A stretch of DNA of 64,000 bases from Argentina anserina (GCF_933775445.1 NC_065877.1:35352694-35416693); one strand, 5' to 3'. Positions 1 through 12,451 are shown, counted from the first letter of the stretch. Notes: generated from the letters alone by a model not told the origin. Translations and numbers: made by a program.

Positions 1-690
1 TCTAGAGTATACATATCTTAATTAATATCATATTTATGATTTATGACTTTCTAATATTTAATTTATTTACATTTATGATTAATTAATAACTATAATTAAT
101 TAATAAAATTACCATATATGCAACCCATACACACATATATGTATAGATATATTTCACGCACACACATCTATATACATATAAAATGTATATATCTATATAT
201 TTATATATTTCAAGCATACTTTGTAAATATCAAATTTTTTATATTACATTTTTCAAAATGATATAAACAAGAACTACAATTTTTTTTATAATAATCTAGA
301 GCCGTTGGATTAACTAGGATAAAATTGTTTTTTCATTCAAAAATGACATTTTGTAATTATTGTAAATTTGTAATTGCTGACATGATAATGTGATGTGGCA
401 TGCCACGTAGAATTGTGGCACCGGATCTGACGTCATATTGTTTCGCCAAAATATTTTCTGTCAACATATTTCAGCTAAGGATGGATAAATAATTCACTTT
501 GCATTATGCACGTGCCACGTACAATTTGTAAACAACTGCACTAGATCAAGATAATTAATTAAGCATTCTTTTACTTCAGATGAAATGTCAAATTACTTGG
601 AGTAATTAACATACTCAGATTTTGTTAGTTTTTTTCGACTAAATCTAAAAGTACTAAAGATCTAGAGAACGTACGTTCAAACTGCTGCAG
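1..690 (+). other. 3' part of a long intron of the first ABCB gene
   Basis: No coding sequence is seen here. The stretch ends in an acceptor (ctgctgcag) immediately before an exon that matches exon 6 of the complete neighbouring ABCB gene, whose equivalent intron is only 458 bp. This intron is therefore at least 690 bp and has been expanded by AT-rich and (CA/TA)-rich low-complexity DNA, clearest at 120-215. The 5' exons of the gene must lie left of the window. Confidence 0.75.
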
Positions 691-3099
691 GTTGGTGAGA
701 GAGGTGTTCAAATGTCGGGAGGGCAGAAGCAAAGAATAGCCATTGCACGAGCAGTTATCAAGAAACCACGCATCCTTCTCCTAGATGAAGCAACGAGCGC
801 ATTGGACTCAGAATCGGAGCGTGTAGTTCAAGAAGCTCTGGACAAAGCAGCGGTGGGACGGACGACGATCATCATCGCTCACCGCCTCTCCACCATCCGA
901 AACGCGGACATTATTGCCGTCGTTCAAAATGGGCAGGTCATGGAAATAGGCTCACACGAGGAGCTATTCCAACGTGATAATGGTCTCTATACCTCGCTTA
1001 TCCGCTTACAACAGACAGAGAAGCAACCAGAAGAGCAAGGACATTACGCATCGTCGTCTATATCAAACCTGGACATTCGCAACACAAGCAGCCGTAGGCT
1101 TTCTATAGTCAGCCGCTCGAGTTCGGCCAACTCATTTGCCCAGGGTCGAGCTTCATCAGTGGTTGCTGGGGAAGATGAGATCGTAGAAGGGAAGAAGCTA
1201 CCTGTCCCATCTTTCAAAAGATTAATAGCTTTGAATATTCCGGAGTGGAAACAAGCCCTTTTGGGGTGCTTCAGTGCGACAATTTTTGGTGCAGTTCAGC
1301 CAGTATATGCATTTGCTTTGGGATCAATGATATCAGTTTATTTTTTGACAGATCATGATGAGATTAAGGAGAAGACGAGAATCTATGCACTTTGCTTTCT
1401 CGGGTTGGCCATTTTCTCTTTGTTGGTTAACATTTGTCAGCATTACAACTTTGCCTACATGGGAGAGTACTTAACTAAGAGAGTTAGAGAGAGGATGCTT
1501 TCCAAGATCCTTACATTCGAAGTTGGATGGTTTGACCAAGTTGAAAATTCTAGTGGTGCCATTTGCTCTAGACTTGCCAAAGATGCCAATGTGGTACGTA
1601 TACGTACTTTATCTCATAGTCTCATACTATATACATTAAGTTAATAAATATCTGAAGTGAAGGATGAAGTTGTCTTATAAACGAGTGTTTTGATTATATG
1701 TTTTCAGGTGAGATCTTTAGTGGGAGATAGGATGGCTCTGCTTGTTCAAACCATCTCAGCTGTGACTGTAGCCTGCACAATGGGATTGGTCATTGCATGG
1801 AGACTTGCCATCGTTATGATAGCAGTGCAACCAATTATCATTGTGAGCTTCTACACCAGGCGAGTTCTGCTCAAGAGCATGTCCAAGAAAGCCCTCAAAT
1901 CTCAAGATGAAAGTAGCAAGCTGGCTGCAGAAGCAGTCTCCAACCTGAGGACCATCACTGCCTTCTCATCTCAGGATCGCCTGTTGAAAATGCTTGAGAA
2001 AGCCCAAGAAGGCCCACGTAAGGAGAGCATCCGACAGTCTTGGTATGCGGGTATTGGGCTTGGCTGTTCACAAAGCCTTACCACTATCACTTGGGCGTTT
2101 GACTTTTGGTACGGAGGCAAGCTCATTTCCCAGGGCTACGTCACAGCCAAAGAGCTGTTTGAGACTTTCATGATACTGGTGAGCACCGGCCGGGTTATTG
2201 CCGATGCCGGAAGTATGACTTCGGATCTCGCAAAAGGGTCGGATTCCGTTGCTTCTGTATTTGCAGTGTTGGACCGGTTCACCAATATAGAACCTGACGA
2301 CCCGGAAGGTTGTGTGCCCAAAAGAATAACAGGTCACATAGAACTTCGTAATGTACATTTTGCGTACCCAGCTAGACCTGATGTGATGATCTTCAAAGGT
2401 TTCTCAATCAAAATTGAAGCCGGAAAATCAACTGCATTAGTGGGACAAAGCGGTTCTGGAAAATCAACAATCATCGGATTAATTGAAAGATTTTATGATC
2501 CATTGAAAGGGGAAGTGATAATTGATGGTCGGGATGTGAAATCATACCACCTTAGGTCATTGAGGAAACACATAGCACTTGTTAGCCAAGAACCAACGCT
2601 ATTTTCAGGTACCATAAGAGAGAATATCATATATGGCGTATCGGATAAGATTGATGAATTGGAGATTATTGAAGCAGCAAAGGCAGCCAATGCTCACGAT
2701 TTCATCTCAAGCCTCAAGGAAGGGTATGACACTTCGTGTGGAGATAGAGGAGTGCAACTATCTGGGGGACAGAAGCAACGCATTGCTATAGCAAGAGCCA
2801 TATTGAGGAACCCGGTGGTGTTACTATTAGATGAGGCGACCAGCGCGCTTGATAGTCAGTCGGAGAAGGTGGTGCAAGATGCCCTAGAGAGAGTGATGGT
2901 GGGGAGGACTAGTGTGGTGGTGGCGCACAGGTTGAGTACCATACAACACTGTGATCTTATCACTGTCCTTGATAAAGGGAAGGTTGTGGAGAAAGGGACT
3001 CACTCGTCTCTTTTGGCCAAAGGGCCTAAAGGTTCATACTACTCATTGGTTACCCTCCAAAGGACTCCATCCGCATCAGAGCTTACCAAATTGCCATGA
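691..3099 (+). CDS. ABC transporter B family (ABCB15/MDR-like), 3' part only
   Basis: This is the C-terminal two-thirds of a full-size P-glycoprotein-type exporter of the plant plasma membrane; ABCB15-type members export auxin-like or secondary metabolites in known cases. Two exons are present: 691-1593 and 1708-3099, stop TGA. Exon 1 carries the first nucleotide-binding domain from its signature (MSGGQKQ), Walker B (LLLDEA) and H-loop (AHRLST), then the serine-rich linker and the start of the second membrane domain. Exon 2 carries the rest of that membrane domain and a complete second NBD: Walker [10 protein letters not shown], signature [19 protein letters not shown] and H-loop. The splice sites match those of the complete tandem paralog at 5171-9915. 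No break is visible, so the gene is probably functional, but its first half is outside the window. The substrate cannot be inferred. Confidence 0.93.
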
Positions 3100-3615
3100 T
3101 CGAACCCTTTTTTCGTTTCTCCATGAAAACGTTGGATTCTGAAGGCATACGATTCCTTGTACGTAGTAGTGTTAATTATCGTACGTATACCTAAGTACTG
3201 TGTATGTATGAATGTATGATGATGATCAGCGCGTGCGATTTGCTTCTCTTATTGATGATGGAGTAACAAAGTTTATAACTGTTGGTCTGATGCCATATAT
3301 CAATACATGATGTTTCCAGCTTACTGATCATAAGCATGTATATATAATTATATTATGAATTGTTTTAAGAACAACTGTACATTGTAATTTTATTACGAAA
3401 TGAAGCAAATTAGCCAAGCTACGTACAGATTACAATTCATATACGACTTGTGCAACACATCTTTCATACGTCCAATAAACTTAGGAGTTAGGACCTTACT
3501 GGGCATTATAATTAGTTTGTTAATTAAAAGTTTAAAACCCTTCGCAGACGACCTCTCTCGTCTTCTTTGCTGTGGAAATTACCAAAAACAAAAATTATCA
3601 AACAAGATATGCATT
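3100..3615. other. 3' flank of first ABCB gene, non-coding
   Basis: AT-rich 3' untranslated and spacer sequence up to the left target-site copy of the Mutator-like element. I see no gene; the short open frame at 3400-3711 runs into the transposon inverted repeat and is not supported. Confidence 0.6.
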
Positions 3616-3624
3616 CATGAAGAC

Positions 3625-4695
3625 GGGAGCACATCACATGTGCCAAGAGAACCATGTGCCAAAAATGTGCCTACAATAAAAAACCGACACGTGGAATTCC
3701 ACTTACCATAACCTAACCAGAGTTAGTAAATATATTTTCATTCAACGAAGTAAAAAATGAAATCTTAGCAAAACTCCGGCCTTGACTTCAGGTCATAATA
3801 CTCTTTTACTCTTTTTCTTTTTTCACTCACCAACACGCAGATGTATGCATTTCATGAGCCCAGAACTAGAATCATCTAATCGCCATGGGTAGTGACTAGT
3901 GAGGCACGCTGAGAATTTAAACTTAGACCCCCTTTGAACTTTTGTAATTAACTTCCCTTCCCCGGCGACTCCCACCTCAGAAAAAAGGTCGTTGGCCTCA
4001 TGAACAAGATCATTGCGGCTTCAGTCGATACCCGGCTCGATTTATACGCGACGATCCGAAAGATAATAATGGGTGTCGACATTGATAGCTTGAGTTCGAT
4101 CAAGACCGCCAACCCGATTGAGCAGGATATGGATTTGAGGAGAAGAAGATTAGGAGAGAAAAAATTGACGATGAAGTGGAGAAGAAGTAGAATTTGATTT
4201 GATACAACCCCGAGGATAGGGGTCATATAATCAATCCCACTTTATACTGGGAAAGAACAAAAACCATAGCCATCTATATTCTCTCTTTTGTTTGCAGATG
4301 ATTATAGCACAAACCAAAATTTACGAGTTCAAGCATAAATATATGTTTCTCTGCTCCATATCCCGACCCACCCTGCTCCAAACATCTACATGCCATATCG
4401 CCTCCGCCAAAACTCAGAAGCCTTAAAAATCCACCCGAGAGTCAACATACCGGAGAAAGCCATGGCGGCAGCCGCGAAACCCAACCCAACTCCAAAGCCT
4501 TGGATAGTGGATGATGGGAGATGGTGTTTTTGTCTTTCTTTTATTCTTAAAAACAAAAGAAGAAAAGAAAATTCAAAACAAAATGATTTTAGCTTGACTA
4601 TGGTTAAGTGAACGGAGTGGAATTCCACGTGCCGGGTTTTTATTGTAGGCATATTTTTGGCACATGGTTCTCTTGGCACAGGTGATGTGCTCCCC
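3625..4695. mobile_element. Mutator-like DNA transposon, non-autonomous, with 9-bp TSD
   Basis: The two ends are inverted copies of each other over about 80 bp (3625-3704 and 4616-4695) with only a few mismatches, each starting with ggg(g)agcacatcac read inward. The element is flanked by the perfect 9-bp direct repeat catgaagac at 3616-3624 and 4696-4704. Long inverted repeats plus a 9-bp target duplication are the hallmark of Mutator-like elements. At ~1.07 kb, with no transposase reading frame, it is non-autonomous. The interior holds coding-like sequence that is not TIR, so it may be a Pack-MULE. The high TIR similarity and perfect TSD suggest a fairly recent insertion between the two ABCB genes. 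Confidence 0.88.
3960..4520. other. Coding-like cargo inside the Mutator-like element
   Basis: Two stretches read like decayed protein-coding sequence. On the plus strand, about 3950-4198 is open for some 80 codons and includes LMNKIIAASVDTRLDLY, ending in TAG. On the minus strand, about 4518-4388 reads GFGVGLGFAAAAMAFSGML followed by a W/R-rich end (FWRRRYGM) and a stop. I recognise neither family. In a non-autonomous Mutator-like element such segments are usually captured host exons. They could also be chance open frames, since codon bias cannot be measured by eye. Confidence 0.35.
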
Positions 4696-4704
4696 CATGA
4701 AGAC

Positions 4705-5170
4705 ATGTTCAAAAAAGTTTGTTTTGTACTACTTGGACGTCATTAGTCTAATGACTCTAATCACTCTAATGACTACGTATTCCACATTTCCACGTACGAG
4801 CCAAGTTATAACCTATTAGCCTAAACATCGATCAAAACACCAGACTCAGAGAGTCAGAGTTTCGATGTCTATTGTTGATTGTATATCTCTTTTATTAGAA
4901 AAATAATCTGTTGTTAACCTCAAGCTAGACCCAGATGCTTTTATTATCTGATTTAAAATTTTTAATCATAAATTAGCTGAACCGCCTGAACGTACTGGAT
5001 CCTCGTCAGTAATGGCTTAAATATTTATAGTCAATTAACCGTGATTAGTTTTTAAACATCCAGATTCCTTTTATGCAAGGCCTGTCATCTTCATGCTATA
5101 TGAATATCATTGAGCTGACGAGATCTAGTCACTCTTTGATTCCTCAGAACAAAAAAGAAGTGTGGAGTAA
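4705..5170 (+). other. Upstream region of complete ABCB gene
   Basis: Non-coding, AT-rich sequence between the transposon and the ATG at 5171. It presumably holds the promoter and 5' leader. I cannot fix a TATA box with confidence, although an atatttatag stretch lies near 5021-5030. Confidence 0.45.
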
Positions 5171-8100
5171 ATGGGGGAAGAAATAGAAGTGAAGAAGAAG
5201 ACATGTGCATCATCTATCCGGTCTGTTTTCATGCACGCCGATGGTGTCGATAAAGTCCTGATGATCTTCGGGTTGTTGGGAGCCATTGGAGATGGCTTCT
5301 CAACTCCTTTTGTGTTGCTAATCACTGGCCGCTTGATGAACAATATCGGCGGCGCCTCAAGTGACGCTCAAGGTGTTTTCTTGCATAACCTCCAAAAGGT
5401 ACTCTTTAGATTTGTTTCAGCTTAATTATACATGACAGTTTTGTGTTTTTTTTCTTTAACTTGATTTTGATTTTGTGGTGGACACTGGATCCGGACAGAA
5501 TGCAGTGGCACTATTGTACTTGGCTTGTGGAACATTGATCAATTGTTTCCTAGGTGGAGTTCTTTTCTTCTTCTAGTTTTACTAAAGATTGATTCATGTT
5601 TTGGAGAAGAGCAGATCAATATTATTAGTTTGAATGGACTAATTTGTGTAGAGGGATATTGTTGGACAAGAACTGGTGAGAGACAAGGAGCTAGAATGAG
5701 AGTAACGTATCTGAAAGCTGTTCTTAGGCAAGATGTGGGTTACTTTGATCTGCATGTCACAAGCACCTCTGAGGTGATAACCAGTATCTCTAGTGACAGC
5801 CTCGTGATTCAGGACTTCATCAGTGAAAAGGTGAATATATAGCATCATTTTGAAAGGGAATTTGATTTGGATTATGAAGCTCGCAAATCTCAAAAAATGT
5901 TTGATGATGTATTATTATTGCCACCTTCTTAATTAGGTGCCAAACTTTATAATGAACTGTTCTTTGTTCTTTGGGAGCTATGTGGCGGCATTCATAATGC
6001 TGTGGAGGCTAGCCATCGTTGCATTTCCGTTTGTGGTGCTGCTGATAATTCCGGGTTTAATTTACGGTAGGGTTTTGATGGGACTTGCTAGGCAGATTAA
6101 AGACGAATACAACAAGGCTGGCGCAATAGTAGAGCAGGCACTATCATCAATCAGAACTGTTTACGCCTTTGTTGGGGAAAAGAAAACAATTTCAGAGTTC
6201 TCTGCAGCTTTGCGAGGCTCAGTGAAGTTGGGTTTGAGTCAGGGTCTGGCAAAAGGCTTGGCCATTGGAAGCAATGGCATTAATTTTGCTATTTGGTCTT
6301 TCATGTCGTACTATGGCAGCAGAATGGTCATGTATCATCGCGCGCTTGGAGGCACTGTTGTGTCAGCTGGTACTGGAATAATACTCGGTGGATTGTAAGA
6401 ACTTGTTTCACATCATCAAACTCATATAAGAATTTTAAGTAAAATTCCAAATGCATGTGTTTGATAAATTGTTTGAACAGGGCATTCGGAAGAGGGTTAT
6501 CAGACCTTAAGTACTTCGCAGAAGCGTTCTCCGCAGCAGAGCGGATAATGGAGGTTATTCGGAGAGTCCCCAAGATCGACACAGACAACATGGAAGGTGA
6601 AATGATAGAGAACGTTCACGGAGAAGTTGTATTCAAGCACGTTGAGTTCGCATACCCTTCAAGGCCAGAAAGCATCATCTTCAACAACTTCACCTTAACG
6701 GTTCCAGCTGGGAAGACTGTGGCATTGGTCGGTCGCAGTGGCTCCGGAAAGTCGACAGTGATTTCTTTGTTGCAGAGATTTTATGATCCAATCGGGGGAG
6801 AAATACTCATTGATGGGGTGGCAATAAACAACTGTCAACTCAAGTGGCTGAGGTCCCAGATGGGGCTTGTGAGCCAAGAGCCTGCTCTATTTGCAACCAG
6901 CATAAGAGAGAACATACTTTTTGGGAAAGAAGATGCTACCATGGACGCGGTTATTGAGGCTGGTAAAGCTTCAAATGCTCACTATTTCATCTCTCAGTTG
7001 CCTCTGGGATATGACACACAGGTTCGTACAGTTGAGTTAGTTCTCTTCTTGTCATTATCATGATCGATCAATACGTTATTTTTCTACGTTACGTTAACAC
7101 TCCATGTAGACAATTTCCATCAATGTTTGTAGAGAAATGCAAGATTAATTGTTGCGAGCCGACCTAGAAATTAGAGAGCAACCATGCAAATTACTTGAAA
7201 GCTATACATGTTAATTTTCTTCTTTCCATTGACCCAAAGATCAGATTTGTCTAAAGGTGATGAGAATTCATTTACGAATTGAACATTTGACAATTTTCTT
7301 CATAATTGTTTTTTAATTACGAAATAATTTTTCATGACATGCACGAACCTGATCATGTTTTGTTAACAACAAATTACTGTCACAGTACGTACCCGGTTTT
7401 AGTGCGTTCATTTGATGATTCCAGTCCAATGATCAGGGTTGAGAAAGTGCTAAAGGTAAAGTTTTATTAACTGCTGCAGGTTGGCGAAAATGGTATTCAA
7501 ATTTCGGGAGGACAGAAGCAAAGAATAGCCATCGCTCGAGCAATCATCAAGAAACCACGAATCCTCCTTCTAGATGAAGCCACCAGCGCATTAGACTCCG
7601 AATCCGAGCTTGTAGTCCAAGAAACTCTGGACAAAGCAGCCGTGGGACGTACGACGATCATCATCGCCCACCGCCTCTCCACCATCCGAAACGCCGATGT
7701 CATTGCTGTTGTTCAAAACGGGCAGGTGAAGGAGACAGGCTCACACGACGAGCTATTGCAACGTGAAAATGGTCTCTACACTTCGCTTGTCCGTTTACAA
7801 CAAACAGATCACGCACATATAGCATCATCCTCTATTAAGGACATGGACATTCATGACACGAGTAGTTGTAGGCTTTCAATGGTTAGCCGTTCGAGTTCTG
7901 AAAACTTGCTTGCGGATGGTGGAGCTTCTTCGGTTCATGTTGGGGAAGATGAAATCACAGAAGTTAAGAAGCTGCCGGTCCCGTCTTTTCAAAGATTGAT
8001 GGCCTTGAATTCTCCGGAGTGGAAACAAGCGCTTTTGGGGTGCTTTGGTGCGGTATTGTTCGGTGCAGTTCAGCCCTTGTTTGCATTCACCCTAGGGTCA

Positions 8101-9915
8101 ACAGTGTCTGTTTACTTCTTGGAAGATCACGATGAGATCAAGGAGAAAACGAAGATATATTCTCTGTGTTTTGTTGGGTTGGGTATCCTCTCTTTTCTAG
8201 TTAACATTTGCCAGCATTACTACTTTGCTTACCTCGGAGAGTACTTGACTAAAAGAATTAGAGAGCAGATGCTTTCAAAAATTCTTACATTTGAAGCTGG
8301 GTGGTTTGATCAAGATGAAAATTTTAGTGGTGCCATTTGCTCTAGACTTGCCAAAGATGCCAATGTGGTACGCATATTTAATTTTACCAACTTTTACTTA
8401 ATTGGTTAGTATCCTATATATGCATGTCGACTTTCAATTGGCAGATTTTTACTAGATTGTGTTTTATACATGCATGCATTTCATAATTTACAATTGAGGA
8501 ATGTACGCCTCTTCTTGCAGGTGAGATCTTTAGTGGGTGATCGGATATCCCTACTTGTACAAACCTTCGCATCTGTCACTGTAGCAGGCACAATGGGATT
8601 GATCATTGCATGGAGGCTGGCCTCAGTTATGATAGCACTGCAACCCATCACCATTGTGTGTTTCTACACCAGGCGCGTCCTTCTAAAAAGCATGTCAAGT
8701 AAAGCCATCAAAGCTCAAAATGAAAGTAGCAAGCTAGCTGCAGAGGCAGTCTCTAACCTGAGGACCGTCACCGCCTTCTCTTCTCAAGACCGCCTGCTGA
8801 AAATGCTCGAAAAGGCCCAACAAGGGCCGCGTAAGGAGAACATCCGGCAATCATGGCTGGCTGGTATTGCGCTTGGTTGTTCTCAAGGTCTGAACACTAT
8901 TATCTGGGCTTTTGAGTTTTGGTACGGAGGACAGCTCGTTGCCAAGGGCTACATAACTGCGAAAGCACTGTTTGAGACGTACATGATATTGGTGAGCACG
9001 GGTAAGGTCATTGCGGAAGCAGGAAGTATGACTTCGGACCTTGTGAAAGGATCGGACGCAGTTGCGTCCCTGTTTGCTGTGTTAGACCGGGTCACAAAAA
9101 TTGAACCCGAAGAAGGTTGCGAATCTATAAGTATAAAGGGTCAAATAGAACTTCGTGACATATATTTTGCCTATCCTTCTAGACCGGACGTACTGATCTT
9201 CAAAGGATTCTCAATGAATATTGAAGCAGGAAAATCTACGGCATTGATGGGACAAAGTGGGTCGGGAAAGTCGACAATCATTGGATTGATCGAAAGATTT
9301 TATGATCCAATGAGAGGGGAAGTGATAATTGATGGTCGGGATGTGAAATCCTACCACCTTAGATCATTGAGGAAACACATAGCACTTGTTAGCCAAGAGC
9401 CAACGCTATTTTCAGGTACCATAAGAGAGAATATCATATATGGCGCGTTGGACAAGGTTGACGAATTGGAGATTATTGAGGCAGCGAAGGCAGCTAACGC
9501 TCACGATTTCATCTCGAGCCTCACGGAGGGGTATGACACTTCCTGTGGAGACAAAGGAGTACAACTATCTGGGGGACAGAAGCAACGCATTGCTATAGCC
9601 AGAGCTATATTGAGGAACCCGGTGGTGTTATTATTAGATGAGGCGACCAGCGCGCTTGATAGTCAGTCGGAGAAGGTGGTGCAAGATGCCCTAGAGAGAA
9701 TTATGGTGGGGAGGACTAGTGTGGTGGTGGCGCACCGGTTGAGTACCATACAACAGTGTGATCTTATCATTGTTCTTCATAAAGGGAGGGTGGTGGAGAA
9801 AGGGACTCATTCGTCTCTTTTGGCCAAAGGGCTTAAAGGTTCTTACTACTCACTGGTTACCCTCCAAAGGACTCCATCAGTATCCGAGCGAGCTCACGAA
9901 AATGCGGTAAACTGA
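5171..9915 (+). CDS. ABC transporter B family (ABCB15/MDR-like), complete
   Basis: A full-size ATP-driven exporter, plasma membrane by family. Seven exons join in frame: 5171-5398, 5499-5553, 5652-5830, 5937-6394, 6481-7021, 7480-8367, 8521-9915 (3744 nt, 1247 aa, the usual length). The start [10 protein letters not shown] opens directly into a typical ABCB first membrane domain. NBD1 has Walker [10 protein letters not shown] (about residue 391), Q-loop SQEPALF, signature ISGGQKQ (about 495; first residue I instead of the usual L), Walker B LLLDEA (about 519) and AHRLST. A Ser-rich linker follows. NBD2 has GQSGSGKST (about 1027), LSGGQKQ (about 1132), [12 protein letters not shown] and AHRLST. 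It is the tandem paralog of the partial gene at 691-3099; the C-terminal exons are nearly identical over long runs, implying recent duplication or gene conversion. The substrate is unknown. Confidence 0.96.
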
Positions 9916-10033
9916 GTACCCATGAGCAGGTAACCACCCGTTACCTCACATGCAGTACTAAGGCAGACAGACTAGAGCTCTAACTGTATCGTAACTTTCG
10001 CCCGGCCAAAGGCTAGGTTCCGACTTGCCAAAC

Positions 10034-10240
10034 ACGTACAATAATCTCACATCATATTGTACCAAATCACGTCCGAAGACAAATCAATATTTTAACAATC
10101 TCAATGTTAAAATCACGTACAATAATCTCACATCATATTGTACCAAATCACGTCCGAAGACAAATCAATATTTTAACAATCTCAATGTTAAAATCATGTA
10201 CAATAATCTCTCATCATATTGTACAATTCAAATCACATGC
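10034..10240. repeat. 81-bp tandem repeat, ~2.5 copies
   Basis: Units start at 10034, 10115 and 10196, each beginning ac/atgtacaataatctc. The first two copies are almost identical; the third is partial and diverges after about 45 bp. Short open frames across it are artefacts of the repeat. Confidence 0.92.
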
Positions 10241-10515
10241 TCAATACATTCACAATAAAATAATAACAGTATATTATATAGCAAACTATATATATTCGTA
10301 CTTATTTACCATTATACAATATATATATATAGTCCACTATATCTTATACATGTCATATTTCACAACACATGCTCAATACACAATCTTCCGCCATCAAAAT
10401 GATCATTTCTAATGAATTAATAACAGTATATAATATAATGAACTATATATATATGCAATTATTACCATTATACAGTATATATATATAATCCACTAAATTG
10501 TATACATGTTGTAAT
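10232..10515. repeat. Diverged ~160-bp direct duplication, AT-rich
   Basis: Two copies share cacatgctcaatac, taataacagtatat, an (AT)n run and a tatacatgt end (10260-10350 and 10419-10509). It lies within the LTR-like block. Confidence 0.7.
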
Positions 10516-10808
10516 TCATTATTAAATACTTTTGCAAAATCTTGAATCACCGCGAGGGTAGATTCGTAAATATGTGAGATTTTACTCACCTTATTGACTT
10601 GAGCGAAATTCCACAATTCCCGAAGATAATTCCTTTCCTTGATTTAACGATCACCTTGAAAAGATAAGAAAAGAATTTAGAATCGTTTCGTAAACCTTTA
10701 AATGCCGAAACAGTAATAATCGGTTACTGTTCAGCAATTTTCGGTTTTACGAAGTTACTGTTCAGTGTTAATGTTACTATTCACGGTTACTGTACAATAA
10801 ACAATTAA

Positions 10809-10954
10809 TACGTATTTTCTGTACGTATAAATACTATATACGTATTTCTGTATGTATAAATACTATATGCGTATTTCTGTACGTATAAGTACTATATACG
10901 TATTTCTGTACGTATAAATACTATATACATATTTTTGTACGTATAAATACTGTT
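10809..10954. repeat. 29-30-bp tandem repeat, 5 copies
   Basis: Five units of the form tacgtatttctgtacgtata plus aatactata begin near 10809, 10839, 10868, 10897 and 10926, with one to four differences each. The unit contains the near-palindrome tacgta..tacgta. Confidence 0.9.
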
Positions 10955-12319
10955 TAAATGTAAATACAATCTCAGTAAATAAAATTTACTAAATTACCCT
11001 TTTACAAATTACTTTTTACATTTACTGAAAGTAATTTATATTTATATTTACCGTAAGTAAAATTTAATTACATTTACCGTACGTAAAAAAATTTACATTT
11101 ACATTTACCGTACACCGTAAATTACCAAAATACCCTTCTGTCAAAACTGTTCACACCGCCGCACGTGGCGGCGCGTGTGGCACACGCGGCACCTCCAGCA
11201 GGCGGCGCGTGGGGCCCACGCGCCGACGCCCCCAACGGCGCGTATCACGCCACCGCCGGGTCCAATCTCTTCTCCCCCTCCTCCTCTTCCTTCCTACAAC
11301 ATCAGACCCTTTCTAAACTCATCCACGCACTCCCACGCGCCGCCTCTAGGCGGCGGTAACCCTAAATCTCCTCCCCCTCCGATTTCTCCCAAAACAACTC
11401 TGATCCAACAATCAAGCACATCAATCGATCTATCTATCAAACCCTTACCTCGTGGGGGTGCAGCGATGCCGTGAAGACCACCGGAGAGGCTCGTGAGCAC
11501 GGGGGAGTCGAACCGAGCCGAGGGCGTGATGGTGTCTCGATCTGCGCCTTGCTTGGTCGCAGGTGGTGCCAAGTAGGAGAGGCGGCGACAGTGAGCTAGT
11601 CCCCGTGCCCTATCTTCGCCGGTGACGATGCGTGAAGCGGCGGTAAGCTCCGATCTTGGTTCTTGTCGAAGCTCGTGGCGGCGAGGCACGGTGCGGAGGA
11701 CTCGGGGTCGTTTGCGGGGGAGCTCGCAAGGCCGTAGAGAGCGGCGGTGCAAGCCACGAAGGACTGAGGGCGGTGATCGGGGAGAGAGCGATTCGGAAGG
11801 GAGAGAAGAAGAGAGGGTCGGGTGAGAGAGAGAGAGGGGGAGGCGGAGAGAAACTGAGGGGTTTCCTGTTATGGAAACCCTAGTTAAAAAAAATTCCTTT
11901 TTATACTAGTTTCCAAATCGGAAACTAACTTCCGACGTGAATAACTTTTACGTACGATGTCCGTTTCGAACGCGTAACATATCCACGAACTCGTATCGAC
12001 GAGCTCTACAACTTTCGTGAAGAAAGTTTTTGAAACCGAGCGACGGAATAACAGTCGATATAATCGTTCGGAAACGTAACGTTTTCTTATTAAACGTTCT
12101 CGGAACGTTTCCGTTTCCGTTTCGTAAAGTTTGCAAACAAACAATTTCATTTTAATTGAATTTCATAACTTTATAGAATTCAATTCAATTCAATATTGTT
12201 CTAAAAATCTAGGGTTATTACAATACCAAACTGTGACAGAGGAAGATATATGAGTAGCTGAGCCTCAGCCCCCCACTTTTTTCTTTTCGTTTCTAAATGA
12301 TATAAGAAATGTAAAATTC

Positions 12320-12451
12320 TAGTATACATTAATGTATGTTATATATCCTACATCAAATGGTCGATATTGTTTTGTGACTGAGGTCAGAAAAATAATATTC
12401 GTTGTCAACCATTGGATGTGGGATATATAACATACATTGATGTATAGTACA
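12320..12451. mobile_element. Short MITE with ~43-bp inverted ends
   Basis: The left arm (about 12320-12362) and right arm (about 12407-12451) are inverted copies that share gtatgttatatatcc, acatc and aatgg in order with few mismatches, around a ~45-bp centre. The fold-back form and ~130-bp size are those of a miniature inverted-repeat element. The target duplication is not clear, so the family is not assigned. Confidence 0.75.

Larger units (their letters stand above)
9980..12230. mobile_element. LTR-retrotransposon-like block (possible solo LTR)
   Basis: About 2.2 kb of repetitive, non-genic sequence directly after the ABCB stop. It contains three tandem repeat families (10034-10240, 10232-10515, 10809-10954), then a GC-rich tract (11150-11880) with a 21-nt palindrome at 11204-11224, then an AT-rich tail ending ctagggttattaca. 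That order, and a terminus ending in TACA, resemble long plant Gypsy LTRs. No gag-pol, primer-binding site or convincing 5-bp target duplication was found. Boundaries are approximate and the left end may be degraded. Confidence 0.45.

Noticed and set aside
10025..10412. Open frames and regularly spaced repeats that might suggest a gene or CRISPR-like array
   Set aside because: Units are head-to-tail tandem copies without spacers; the frames exist only because the repeat period is a multiple of three. The context is plant repeat DNA.
11165..11883. Several overlapping GC-rich open frames on both strands (60-152 codons)
   Set aside because: Low-complexity R/G/P/S translations in a GC-rich repeat block, with no family features and equal openness on both strands.
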